Source: Pectinatus haikarae
GTDB taxonomy: Bacteria; Bacillota; Negativicutes; Selenomonadales; Selenomonadaceae
Reading direction: 5' to 3' (one strand)
Assembly: GCF_030813505.1 (NCBI RefSeq)
Contig: NZ_JAUSUE010000013.1
Length of the DNA: 64,000 bases
In this document: positions 8,802 through 17,413 of the stretch, in pieces
How the letters are laid out: the number at the start of each line of letters is the position of its first letter
How positions within the stretch are numbered: the stretch's first letter is position 1
Notes under the pieces: model-generated
Database searches by the model: none
The model's input: only the letters and a program-made list of their open reading frames with translations
What the model was told of the DNA's origin: nothing
Translations under genes and position numbers: made by a program

Positions 8802-9758
8802 ATGAATGTGCGGAAAAGGAACTCTGTTATTATTTTTGGTGTTTTGATTTTGGCAATCGCTATTGCAGGTTTTATATTTGGAAAATTTCAATACGGCGGC
8901 TCTACAGCAAACGGAAAATTTATCGTCGCTTATCTGAATTCATCTGATTCGGATAATTTTCTGGCTACCATCAAAGCAGGTTTTGATGAATCAGCCAAAA
9001 AAGATACGGGAATAGAGGTTAAATTTGCCGACGGAAAATCAGATGTAAATCTGCAGATAGATCAAATGAATCAATTCATAGCTGAAAAGGTAAACGCAAT
9101 CTGCATTAATGCCGTCGATCTGGAAGCTGTTGTCCCTGTTATAGAAAAAGCCAACGCGGCAGGAATACCGGTCATAGCAGTTAACAGAGCACCCAAAGGA
9201 GGCAATTACATGCTTGCGGCTTCAAAAGACTATGAAGCCGGAGTGCTGCAAGGACAGTATATGATCAAAGCTTTGCCTCCCAACGCCAAAATCTTATACT
9301 TAGAGGGGACACGCTCACAGGAAAGCGCTCAGCAAAGATGGACCGGTTTCTCCGATGCATGTTTAAAGCAGAGGCCGGATATACAAGTTTTAAGTAATCT
9401 TGACGGCAATTATGACAAGGCCGAAGGTATGAAAATAATGTCAGTATGGCTGCAAATATTCCCTCATTTTGACGCTGTTGTCTCAGGCAATGATCAAATG
9501 GCACTGGGTGCCATAAAAGCTATGCAGGCTGCAGGGCGCCAGGGTGTGGCTGTCTCCGGTGTTGATGGTACAAGTGAAGCCTTAAAAGCCATTTCAGAAG
9601 GACTTATGGCCCAGTCAGTAAAACAGGATGGTGTAAAGCAAGCACAGGAAAGTTTTAAACTGGTAGAGATGATAAAGGAAGGAAAGACTCCTCCAAAAGA
9701 AAATATGATTCCCTTTACTTCAATTACGAAAGAAAATCTTAATGAGTTCTTAAAGTGA
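8802..9758 (+). CDS. Membrane-anchored sugar-binding protein (RbsB-like, Peripla_BP_4)
   Basis: A 318-residue ribose/inositol-type periplasmic binding protein. After a single hydrophobic N-terminal segment (about 8-27) with no lipobox cysteine and no clear signal peptidase site comes the two-lobed fold: IVAYLNSSDSDNF, GIPVIAVNRAP, the hinge region ILYLEGTRSQESAQQR, and DAVVSGNDQMALGAIKAM with VSGVDGTSEALKAI. No ABC ATPase or permease gene is nearby; the next gene, 13 bases on, encodes a chemoreceptor. This points to sensing rather than transport, with the protein probably presenting bound sugar or cyclitol to the receptor. Start ATG 8802 (an adjacent TTG 8799 is possible) follows AGAAGGGA. 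Confidence 0.85.
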   Translation: MNVRKRNSVIIFGVLILAIAIAGFIFGKFQYGGSTANGKFIVAYLNSSDSDNFLATIKAGFDESAKKDTGIEVKFADGKSDVNLQIDQMNQFIAEKVNAICINAVDLEAVVPVIEKANAAGIPVIAVNRAPKGGNYMLAASKDYEAGVLQGQYMIKALPPNAKILYLEGTRSQESAQQRWTGFSDACLKQRPDIQVLSNLDGNYDKAEGMKIMSVWLQIFPHFDAVVSGNDQMALGAIKAMQAAGRQGVAVSGVDGTSEALKAISEGLMAQSVKQDGVKQAQESFKLVEMIKEGKTPPKENMIPFTSITKENLNEFLK

Positions 9759-9771
9759 GGAGGTTTTAAAC

Positions 9772-11481
9772 ATGCTGCAAAATCAAAAAGTAAAAAATAA
9801 AATTTTGGGACTGGCATTTATTATGATCCTGATATTATGTATGATCGGCGGTGCAGGATATTTTTTCATATTGCAATCAAAAAACACTATAGATGATCTT
9901 TATAATTATAATTTGATGTCCACGCAATATCTTAACGATGCGGGCAATCAGATGCGCACAATCGAAGTTGATGTTTCCTATATATTGCTCCAAGGTAAAA
10001 ACAGTCTTGATCCCAAAGTTCTTCAGGAGGATATCCTGCAGAAATCTGCCATATTAAAAAACGATATAGACAAACTTAAACAAGTCGACAGAAGTGATAA
10101 GGCACAAAAAATATTGGAAAAAGCTGACGCGGATATCAATGATTTCATCGCAAAAGTAAAAACTATTGATCAATTGAAGGACACACCGGAAGATAAGGTA
10201 AAATTATTTGAAAATTTATCGGCAATAAGAGCCTTAACCGATGATTTTTCATACTTGAATCCTGACAATGTAATGCAGGGAAAAACCCTATTTGATGCCA
10301 ATAATACAGCTTATCAGACCTCTATCAAGATCTTTTTCGCTATTTTACTGCTGGGAATTTTTATAAGTGTGATACTGTCCGTTATAATTTCTAAAAATAT
10401 TTCTAAACCGCTGTATACTGCAGTGATGCACTTGAATCACGTCGCTGACAAAGATTTTGGCAATGATATCCCCAATGATCTACTTTACCGAAAAGACGAG
10501 ATCGGTGACATGATGCAGTCCCTGAATAATATGAAAACAACGCTCAGAAATATTTTACAGAATTTCCAGACCGAATCTCAGAAAAATGCCCAAATGGCAT
10601 TGGAAATTAAGGAATCAATAAAAAATCTAAATGACAATACTCAAGATATCTCGGCAGTAACCGAACAAATGTCGGCAAGTATGCAGCAAACAGCAGCCTC
10701 GACTACTGAAATCAAAAATATGAGTGAACGGTTGAAAACAAGGATGACTGATACTGCAGAAGAAGCAGAAAAGAGTGAAAAATACGCACAGGAAATCAAT
10801 GAAAGAGCAGGTACACTAAAAGAATCTGCCGAGGTTTCAATAAAAAATTCCAATGAAATATACGCTAGAACAAAAATGGAATTGGAAAACGCAATTGAAG
10901 ATTCCAAAGTGGTCGGGCAGATAAATACGCTGACAGAGGATATACTGTCAATAGCCTCTCAAACAAATCTTTTGGCACTCAATGCTGCAATAGAAGCAGC
11001 GCGGGCCGGTCAGTCTGGCAGGGGATTTGCGGTTGTCGCTGATGAAGTCAGAAAACTTGCCGGACAGTCGAAGGACACCGCTGACAAAATTCAAAACATA
11101 GCCGTGCAGGTCAATGATTCGGTGGCAAATTTATCACAGAGTTCCTTTGATATACTAAAATTTATAGACGGTGCTGTAAACAATGATTATAAAGCACTGA
11201 ATGTCACAGCGGAAAAATATAAAAAAGACGCTCAATATATAAATAATTTTTCGGCACAGAGCAATGCCTCAGCTAAGCAGCTTATAAAAGAAATAGAATC
11301 TATGTCTGTCTCCATGGAAGAAATTGCCAAGGCCACACAGGAAAGCGCCACAGGTAATTCCTCCATAGCTGAAAAAGTTACGGATGCAGCCCAGAGCTGT
11401 GAGGATATATTAGGCAGGGTAGATCAAACGCACAAAGGTGCGAAAATATTGCTTGAAGAAATATCAGAATTTAAACTATAA
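9772..11481 (+). CDS. Methyl-accepting chemotaxis protein (4HB sensor, HAMP)
   Basis: A 569-residue transmembrane chemoreceptor: TM1 about 11-34, an extracytoplasmic four-helix-bundle sensor (35-185), TM2 186-207, HAMP about 208-262, then a long coiled-coil signalling domain. The conserved hairpin tip (SQTNLLALNAAIEAARAG, then GRGFAVVADEVRKLA) lies near 390-430. It would control a CheA/CheW pathway encoded elsewhere. The start ATG 9772 has GGAGG eleven bases upstream and follows the binding-protein stop by 13 bases, so the two are almost certainly translated from one mRNA. The small sensor domain fits indirect sensing through a binding protein. Its ligand is inferred, from location only, to be inositol-like. 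Confidence 0.92.
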   Translation: MLQNQKVKNKILGLAFIMILILCMIGGAGYFFILQSKNTIDDLYNYNLMSTQYLNDAGNQMRTIEVDVSYILLQGKNSLDPKVLQEDILQKSAILKNDIDKLKQVDRSDKAQKILEKADADINDFIAKVKTIDQLKDTPEDKVKLFENLSAIRALTDDFSYLNPDNVMQGKTLFDANNTAYQTSIKIFFAILLLGIFISVILSVIISKNISKPLYTAVMHLNHVADKDFGNDIPNDLLYRKDEIGDMMQSLNNMKTTLRNILQNFQTESQKNAQMALEIKESIKNLNDNTQDISAVTEQMSASMQQTAASTTEIKNMSERLKTRMTDTAEEAEKSEKYAQEINERAGTLKESAEVSIKNSNEIYARTKMELENAIEDSKVVGQINTLTEDILSIASQTNLLALNAAIEAARAGQSGRGFAVVADEVRKLAGQSKDTADKIQNIAVQVNDSVANLSQSSFDILKFIDGAVNNDYKALNVTAEKYKKDAQYINNFSAQSNASAKQLIKEIESMSVSMEEIAKATQESATGNSSIAEKVTDAAQSCEDILGRVDQTHKGAKILLEEISEFKL

Positions 11482-11566
11482 TGTCAGTGCTGACAAAGCT
11501 TGATGATACTGCCGATTTTATATCAAAAAATTAAATAAATTTATTAAAATATATTGGTGAACGGCA

Positions 11567-12394
11567 ATGAAAAAAAACTTTCCTTTTAATGAAGATCATA
11601 TTGAATTGAAAAATTCTTTTTATGTAGATGAAAATTACAGCGAAAAGCATGTCCATATGATTCACTCTCATGAGAATGTACTTGAGCTGCTTTATATTTA
11701 CAGCGGAGAGGGAAGATATTTTGTCAGAGACAGAGAATATGCCGTGCATTCCGGAGACCTCATGATATGCAACGCAGGTGTATTACACGGAGAATCACCG
11801 TTACAGAAACATACCATGCAAACATACTGCTGTGCTTTTTCCGGACTGGAGACAGAATCTGACAAAAAATTGCTGGCTTATGAAGAAAAACCTCTTTTTT
11901 CTCTGCCCGCAGAAAAGTCGGAATGTTTCAATGCTTTAATGCCGATAATCTATAATGTTTTTTCCGGATCGAAGATAACGGCGCACTATCTGTCGATGGG
12001 GCTACTGTCTATGGCCTGTGAGGAGATCTTAACAAGAATGACAGCCAGAACAGCATTATATGAGCAAAAAAACGAAAATCTCGTTCGAAAAATAACAGCT
12101 TATATTGATAAAAATTACAAAGAAAGTATATCACTTGAAAAAATCAGCAGAGATCTTTACATTAGTCCTTCAAGATTATCTCACGTGTTTAAGGAAGAGA
12201 CAGGCCTGTCACCGATTCAGTATGCTATTCACAGACGGATCGGTGAAGCGCAGAGCCTGCTTGTGGAAACTGATGAACCCATATGCTTTATTGAGGAATC
12301 GCTGGGCTTTTGCAGCAGTGTCCATTTCAGCATGATGTTCAAAAAACACGTGGGTATTTCGCCTAAAGCGTACAGGCAGCATTTTTGTAAATAA
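11567..12394 (+). CDS. AraC-family regulator with cupin sensor
   Basis: A 275-residue transcriptional regulator: an N-terminal cupin-like sugar-sensing domain (HVHMIHSHENVLELLYIY; GDLMICNAGVLHGES) and a C-terminal double helix-turn-helix (ISLEKISRDLYISPSRLSHV; HFSMMFKKHVGISPKAYRQH). It resembles the other cupin-type AraC proteins of this window in layout but is more divergent. It follows the chemoreceptor gene by 85 bases, a gap that includes the palindrome TGTCAGTGCTGACA (11482-11495), and precedes an inositol dehydrogenase. It probably regulates one or both neighbours in response to a cyclitol or sugar. Confidence 0.88.
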   Translation: MKKNFPFNEDHIELKNSFYVDENYSEKHVHMIHSHENVLELLYIYSGEGRYFVRDREYAVHSGDLMICNAGVLHGESPLQKHTMQTYCCAFSGLETESDKKLLAYEEKPLFSLPAEKSECFNALMPIIYNVFSGSKITAHYLSMGLLSMACEEILTRMTARTALYEQKNENLVRKITAYIDKNYKESISLEKISRDLYISPSRLSHVFKEETGLSPIQYAIHRRIGEAQSLLVETDEPICFIEESLGFCSSVHFSMMFKKHVGISPKAYRQHFCK

Positions 12395-12419
12395 ATTTTC
12401 ATTTCAAAGCATCACTCGA

Positions 12420-12460
12420 AATGCCGGAACAAGAAAATTTTGTTCCGGCATTATTTATTG
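12420..12460 (+). terminator. Intrinsic terminator after the AraC gene
   Basis: Perfect 13-bp arms AATGCCGGAACAA (12420-12432) and TTGTTCCGGCATT (12440-12452), followed by ATTTATT. The remaining 12461-12717 stretch holds no gene and presumably the iolG promoter. Confidence 0.75.
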
Positions 12461-12717
12461 GTGAAAATCAGATTATTTTGTCATATAGAAAAGCTCTCAG
12501 ATAAATATACTTTGCAATATTTTATAATAACCTATAAAAAAAATTTTCGATCCATTGATTGGCAGCATTCATAACAGCAGGATATTGATAACATATAAGA
12601 CCGATATTTGCTATACTTTAAATAAAGTTAATGAATAATTTAAATTAATTAAATATTTTGTTGCAAGCAAGATTACTTAATTTTGTGTTTAAAATTAATG
12701 TTTTAGGAGGATGCTTC

Positions 12718-13728
12718 ATGGAGAAAAATTTAAATATCGGTATTGTGGGAACGGGCGCTATCGGTCGTACCCATATCGAAAGGATCAATCGAAAGTTACA
12801 GGGAGCAAAGGTCACCGCCTGCGCGGATGCCAATTTAGATTTTTGCAGATCTGTAGCTGAAAAATATGGACTGAAGGTTTATGAAAACGGAGAAGATATG
12901 ATTGCAGACGATAAAATCAATGCAGTTATCGTAACGACTTTGGACGCTTTTCACGAGGAATATGTTCTAGCGGCGATAAAAGCAGGAAAATTTGTCTTCT
13001 GTGAGAAACCGCTTGCACCCGAAGCCCAGGCGTGCAGGCGGATTGCAGAGGCCGAAATTGCTGCGCGCAGGCAGCTGGTGCAGGTTGGCTTTATGCGGCG
13101 TTACGATCCGGGGTACCGTCAGCTGAAAGCCCTGATCGAGTCAGGCGAATACGGCAGTCCGCTGATGCTGCACTGTGCACATCGAAATCCTGACGCTCCC
13201 GGATTCACGACAGATATGCCTGTAGAAAATTCAATGATACATGAGATCGATGTTTTGCGCTGGCTGATCGGTGAAAATTATATCAGCGCAGAAGTGGTTT
13301 TTCCGAAGACTACCAAATATGCGCAGGGAGCCTTGAAAGACCCGCAGATAATGTATCTTACAACTGAATCAGGAATAAGGATCGATGTTGAATCCTTTGT
13401 TAACTGCCGCTACGGATATGATATAAAGTGTGAAGTTGTATGCGAAGAGGGTTCATTAAATCTGCCGGAGCCTGCAAATGCCATGGTCCGCAGCAAAGCT
13501 TCACGCATGACGCCTATTTGCCGCGACTGGTCGGAGCGATTTATTGAAGCCTATAATGTAGAATTTCAGGAATGGATAAATTCCTGCCGGGCAGGAGTGG
13601 TGAACGGGCCGTCGGCATGGGACGGCTATCTGGGACAGGTAGCTGCCAAAGCCGCATCAAAAGCGCGTGACACCCAAACCAGAATCGCAATAAAGACCGA
13701 ACCGACACCGGATTTTTATAAAAAGTAA
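12718..13728 (+). CDS. iolG: Inositol 2-dehydrogenase, second copy (Bacillus-type IolG)
   Basis: NAD-dependent oxidation of myo-inositol or D-chiro-inositol to a keto-inositol is expected. The 336-residue protein matches the Bacillus IolG pattern: GIVGTGAIGRTHIERI, CEKPLA (EKP 96-98), QVGFMRRYDPGY, CAHRNPDAPG, TDMPVENSMIHEIDVL (catalytic His175) and NCRYGYDIKCEVV. The frame extends to a TTG at 12658, but ATG 12718 follows TAGGAGGATGC and gives the standard N terminus. It is a close relative of the copy at 41.1 kb and more distant from the copy at 4.2 kb. It stands alone downstream of an AraC regulator gene, suggesting separate induction and perhaps a different stereoisomer. Confidence 0.88.
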   Translation: MEKNLNIGIVGTGAIGRTHIERINRKLQGAKVTACADANLDFCRSVAEKYGLKVYENGEDMIADDKINAVIVTTLDAFHEEYVLAAIKAGKFVFCEKPLAPEAQACRRIAEAEIAARRQLVQVGFMRRYDPGYRQLKALIESGEYGSPLMLHCAHRNPDAPGFTTDMPVENSMIHEIDVLRWLIGENYISAEVVFPKTTKYAQGALKDPQIMYLTTESGIRIDVESFVNCRYGYDIKCEVVCEEGSLNLPEPANAMVRSKASRMTPICRDWSERFIEAYNVEFQEWINSCRAGVVNGPSAWDGYLGQVAAKAASKARDTQTRIAIKTEPTPDFYKK

Positions 13729-13941
13729 TTTACAAAACAACAGCCGAATAAGACAGCCGCTCTTGTCAGTCTGTGTTTTTTATACCATAACTATGGCTGT
13801 ACCAGAGATTTTTATAGCATTTCAACTGTTGTCATAATGTAGAATAAGCGTTGTTTTATTTATAATCCTGTTCTATAAAAAGTTGAAAAATATTGTATTA
13901 TTCATCTATTCTTGAAAAACATTGATAAAAAATTTATATGG

Positions 13942-13987
13942 ACAGAGACATCAAATGATTTTCCCAAATGATGCCCCTGTTTTTTTA
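13942..13987 (+). terminator. Terminator between the second iolG and nitroreductase genes
   Basis: ACAG and CATCA pair with TGATG and CTGT around a 3x3 internal loop, and the stem is followed by TTTTTTT on the plus strand. The preceding 13729-13941 stretch holds only a weaker hairpin before TTTTTT near 13776. Confidence 0.5.
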
Positions 13988-14033
13988 TGTCCAAAAAGGC
14001 GGATTTTTTCCTGCGGCTGTTCTTAACGATCAG

Positions 14034-14624
14034 TCAGCGGATATAGCTTACCGTGCCTATTCGGCGCTTGGGAGCTGGCTGCAGAGCGGTACCGGCATCC
14101 TTATAGCCGAGCGCAACGGCAAAATATGGCTGATAGCTGTCCGGGATGCCCAGCTCTCTTACTTCCGGCAATTCAAAAAAGAAATTGACCAGTCCCAGCC
14201 AGCAGCTGCCTATTCCCAGACTTTCCGCGGCCAGCAAAATATTTTCGATAGACGCGGCGCAGTCTACCAGCGGCGTGTAATGAAAGTCAGTCCCTGCCAA
14301 CGGCAGTGGTGAAGTGGCAGTTTTGTCGCCCGAAACTATCACCACGGTGGGAGCGTGGTGGAACACATTATACTGATCTGAGGCACCCATTTTATTTGCC
14401 CATTTATGTAAAGGCAAAATCATTTGCTGTTTGATTTTTTCATTCATTGATTCGATCAACAGCTTATTTTGAATAATGGTAAAATGCCAAGGCTGACAGT
14501 TATGACCGCTGGGAGCATAGGTACCTGCTTCAATTATGGCATTTAATTCTTCTTCTTTGATTTGTTCAGGCAGGTATTTTCTTATGCTCCTCCTGCTTTT
14601 TATTACGTTAAAAATTTGATTCAT
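14034..14624 (-). CDS. Nitroreductase-family FMN oxidoreductase
   Basis: A 196-residue FMN-dependent NAD(P)H oxidoreductase of the nitroreductase fold. Visible family motifs are the N-terminal SRRSIRKY, YAPSGHNCQPWHF (FMN phosphate and ribityl contacts) and the C-terminal LAAESLGIGSCWLGLVNFF. Length is typical. Start ATG 14624 has a GGGGAGGATTC-type site. It is transcribed against its neighbours and is probably not part of inositol use. Physiological substrates of this family are usually unknown (quinones, nitro compounds, flavins). Confidence 0.85.
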   Translation of the reverse strand: MNQIFNVIKSRRSIRKYLPEQIKEEELNAIIEAGTYAPSGHNCQPWHFTIIQNKLLIESMNEKIKQQMILPLHKWANKMGASDQYNVFHHAPTVVIVSGDKTATSPLPLAGTDFHYTPLVDCAASIENILLAAESLGIGSCWLGLVNFFFELPEVRELGIPDSYQPYFAVALGYKDAGTALQPAPKRRIGTVSYIR

Positions 14625-15071
14625 TTTGAATCCTCCCCATCATCAGCAATAAATTTTTAATACCAGACTATAAAATATGCTCAGGCATTGACCACTCTTC
14701 AAAGCTTTTACTGAATTGGAAAAGCAGTATTACATTCTTAATGTGCCTTTATTGATATTATACAATATTGGTAAAGTATATTCTATTCCTCCCATACTTA
14801 ATTTTCGCCTTGATGAGAAATCGCAATGTCACTCATTACAAACAAAAATTCATATATCTTGCAAAATGTATTTTGGGACAATGACACAACACTAATTAGC
14901 AAAACAGAAAACTATATAGTTAATAACATCCTCATTTATATGGATATTATGAGTAATATTTTTACCATAAATTTAATTTTTTTAAAAAAATTATATAATT
15001 TATGGTTTTATGTTGATGATAAAGGTGATAAGTTATAAGATATAAATCAAATTCAAAGAGGAGGAATTATC
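14625..15071. other. Gene-free AT-rich leader of the MFS gene
   Basis: No supported gene. A 70-codon frame at 14826-15038 lacks a ribosome binding site and is low-complexity. An A/T palindrome at 14964-15006 (ACCATAAATT ... AATTTATGGT) lies about 65 bases before the MFS start and could be an operator or leader hairpin. Confidence 0.4.
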
Positions 15072-16229
15072 ATAGACACTTCAAAGCAAAAAAAACTGCT
15101 GTTTGCCATTGTGACAATGTTCTGGTTTGCACAATACGTATACGTACCATATCAGACACCCTATCTTTTGATGAACCAGGTTGCTTTCTCTGCTACTGGC
15201 ATCATTATGGGAGCATATGGCTTTTCTCAATTGGTATTGCGAATGCCTATAGGTGTCATGGCAGATAAAAATGGCAATCATAAATTATTCATCATAATAG
15301 GCGTGGCAGCATCTGCTCTGGCGTCTGTATTCAGGTTGACAATGCCGCCAGAAACAGGATTTTTCTGGGGAAACATTTTATCGGGACTCGCTTCTGCTAT
15401 GTGGCTGTCCTTTATGCTGCTTTATTCCGAATTTTTCAGGAAGGAACATATGCAAAAAGCAATGGGACTGATGATGACGGCCAACAGCATAGGAATTTTT
15501 ATGGGATTTATGCTTTCAACAATATTGTATGGAGCTTATGGAATGAATCTGCTGTGCTATCTCAGCGTCATTGCCGGAGGAACGGCAATGTTTTTATCAT
15601 TTTTTCTTAAGTCGGCTGATAGTCATAATAAAACGGTTTCTGTTAAAAATCTTCTTACCGTCTATTGGAATAAAAGGCTGATATTCTTTGGTCTTCTGGT
15701 ATTCATTCAGCAGGGTATACTCATGTCTACCTGCATGAGTTTCACGATGCAGATAGCGCAGCAAAATGGTGCTTCTTCAATACAGATCGGCATGTTGTCA
15801 ATAGTATACATATTATCTGCAATATTCTTTTCATATTTCGCATCATCCAAACTGGCACAAAAGCAAAGTCCTATGTTCTGGCTATTGACTACAATGCTTT
15901 TAATGGCTGTATACTGTTTTTCAGTACCCCATCTAAAAACAGGTCTGATAATTATTTTTCAGATTCTTATGGGCATGTCCACAGGTATTTTAGTTTCCTT
16001 CTGTACCTCTGAAGCAATAAAGGAAATACCTCAAGGCAAGCGTTCAACCGCAATGGGATATTTTCAGGCTATATTTGCCGCAGGCATGACAATCTTACCT
16101 GCATTGGCAGGAAAAATTGCCGAAAATTATGGCGTACAGTTTTCTTTTTATGTAGAAGGTATTATAGCTGTAGCCGGAGCTGTACTTACAGTATATTACT
16201 ACCGGCTGCCAAAGAAAACTATTGTGTAA
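15072..16229 (+). CDS. MFS transporter, apparently with an ATA start codon
   Basis: A 12-helix major facilitator protein of about 385 residues. Helices are evident from FAIVTMFWFAQYVYVPY onward, and the inter-helix 2/3 motif appears as GVMADKNGNHK. The first usual start in frame is GTG 15111, which has no ribosome binding site and would cut into helix 1. A perfect AGGAGG lies at 15059-15064, and seven bases later the in-frame codon is ATA (15072), giving a normal Lys-rich cytoplasmic N terminus (DTSKQKKLLF). Either ATA is used as a rare start, or an ancestral ATG has mutated. The substrate is unknown. The gene ends about 100 bases before the DeoR-type regulator and may be co-transcribed with it. 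Confidence 0.75.
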   Translation: MDTSKQKKLLFAIVTMFWFAQYVYVPYQTPYLLMNQVAFSATGIIMGAYGFSQLVLRMPIGVMADKNGNHKLFIIIGVAASALASVFRLTMPPETGFFWGNILSGLASAMWLSFMLLYSEFFRKEHMQKAMGLMMTANSIGIFMGFMLSTILYGAYGMNLLCYLSVIAGGTAMFLSFFLKSADSHNKTVSVKNLLTVYWNKRLIFFGLLVFIQQGILMSTCMSFTMQIAQQNGASSIQIGMLSIVYILSAIFFSYFASSKLAQKQSPMFWLLTTMLLMAVYCFSVPHLKTGLIIIFQILMGMSTGILVSFCTSEAIKEIPQGKRSTAMGYFQAIFAAGMTILPALAGKIAENYGVQFSFYVEGIIAVAGAVLTVYYYRLPKKTIV

Positions 16230-16330
16230 AAAATATAATTATACTATAATGTTATCAACAAATACCAAAAATAGTGTTAATATATAGTAATGAATTCTGC
16301 TCAAATCAAATTTGGAAGGGATGCCAGCAT

Positions 16331-17101
16331 ATGAAAATAGATCGCATAAACCGTATTAAGGAAATGTTGCAGGAGTCAAATACTATCTCAATTGATAAAC
16401 TTTGCTCTGCCTTTGAAGTGTCCAAAAATACAATAAGGCGCGATATTACAGAATTGGAAAAACAGGATGTAATAAAAAAAATATACGGCGGTATCATGTT
16501 AAAACAAAATAGAGGAGAGCCGGAACCTTTCGCATCCCGTGAAGTAAAAAATTCAGCAGAGAAAAAAATTGTAGCAAAACTGGCTGCTGGTTTTGTGAAG
16601 GATAACGATGTAATATTTATTGATTCGGGAACAACAACGATGCATCTCATACCATATCTGGCAAATATTAAAAATCTTACTATTCTGACCACAAGCCTTT
16701 ATATAATCAATGCGGCTGCAAATTATTCTCAGTTTAATATTATTTGCACAGGAGGGACTTTCTATTATCCTTCCAAAGCCTTCATCGGTTCCAGTGTTCT
16801 AAAATGCCTTGATAATTATAATATATCAAAGGTATTTTTGGCATCTGCGGGTGTCTCACTGGAGAATGGAGTCACCAACACGTCATCTCTTGAATGTGAA
16901 ACAAAAAAATTTTTAATGTCTAAAAATACTCCTAAAATATTGCTCATAGATTCTTCCAAACTTGATACGGCTTCTTTAATGACTTTTGCACAACTCAAGG
17001 ATTTTGACGATGTGGTTATAGACAATAAACCGCCTCAGAAATACATTACGTATTTTGCTGATAACAACGTTAACTTATGGTATTCAAAAAATCGGGACTG
17101 A
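16331..17101 (+). CDS. DeoR-family regulator, probable IolR-type repressor
   Basis: A 256-residue DeoR/GlpR-type repressor: an N-terminal winged helix-turn-helix (ISIDKLCSAFEVSKNTIRRD; YGGIML wing) and a C-terminal ISOCOT-like sugar-phosphate sensor (FIDSGTTTMHLI, ILTTSLYIINA, CTGGTFYYPSKAF). The open frame begins at 16274, but ATG 16331 follows GGAAGGGATG and gives the standard DeoR N terminus. It stands immediately upstream of the gntP-iol region and is followed by a terminator. In Bacillus the iol repressor IolR belongs to this family and is released by a phosphorylated pathway intermediate. The same role here, at the shared operator-like sites, is inferred. Confidence 0.85.
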   Translation: MKIDRINRIKEMLQESNTISIDKLCSAFEVSKNTIRRDITELEKQDVIKKIYGGIMLKQNRGEPEPFASREVKNSAEKKIVAKLAAGFVKDNDVIFIDSGTTTMHLIPYLANIKNLTILTTSLYIINAAANYSQFNIICTGGTFYYPSKAFIGSSVLKCLDNYNISKVFLASAGVSLENGVTNTSSLECETKKFLMSKNTPKILLIDSSKLDTASLMTFAQLKDFDDVVIDNKPPQKYITYFADNNVNLWYSKNRD

Positions 17102-17171
17102 AATCAGACCACCGCCTTAATCTGACTCTGCCATATAATATATTATAAAATTTAAATATTTATTGTATCAG

Positions 17172-17204
17172 CAAAAAGCCTCGGTTTATAACCGAGGTTT
17201 TTTG
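17172..17204 (+). terminator. Intrinsic terminator after the DeoR-type gene
   Basis: AAAAAGCCTCGGTTT pairs with AACCGAGGTTTTTT around a short loop. It is nearly identical to the hairpin at 19014-19045 and belongs to a duplicated block. Confidence 0.8.
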
Positions 17205-17230
17205 CTGTATTAAAACATTTATGGTTAAAT

Positions 17231-17290
17231 TATGATAATATTATTGACTTTTATTCAGTTTTATATTATTTTATAATCACAATATTATCA
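17231..17290 (+). promoter_or_regulatory. Promoter and operator-like sites of the GntP permease gene
   Basis: TTGACT (17244-17249) is followed after 17 bases by TATTTT, and after 22 by TATAAT. AATCACAATATTATCA (17275-17290) is the candidate operator. An inverted partial copy, TGATAATATTATTG (17232-17245), overlaps the -35. The block aligns without gaps to the iol promoter at 19085-19135. The start codon is 120 bases further on, with a long leader and no gene in between. Confidence 0.55.
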
Positions 17291-17413
17291 AGTTAGTTCA
17301 CATTCAAACTATAATATTAAAAGCTCAATTAGGAGAATAATGAAATTTGAGCATAGGATCTATACAAATTTAAGTAAATCACAGATTCAACAAAGAAAAG
17401 AAGGTAACTAAAA

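Noticed and set aside
8802..9758. Binding protein as part of an inositol ABC transporter
   Set aside because: No ABC ATPase or permease gene lies in the window, and the next gene is a chemoreceptor.
14826..15038. 70-codon frame in the leader of the MFS gene
   Set aside because: Low-complexity Asn/Ile-rich product, no ribosome site, and it overlaps an A/T palindrome.
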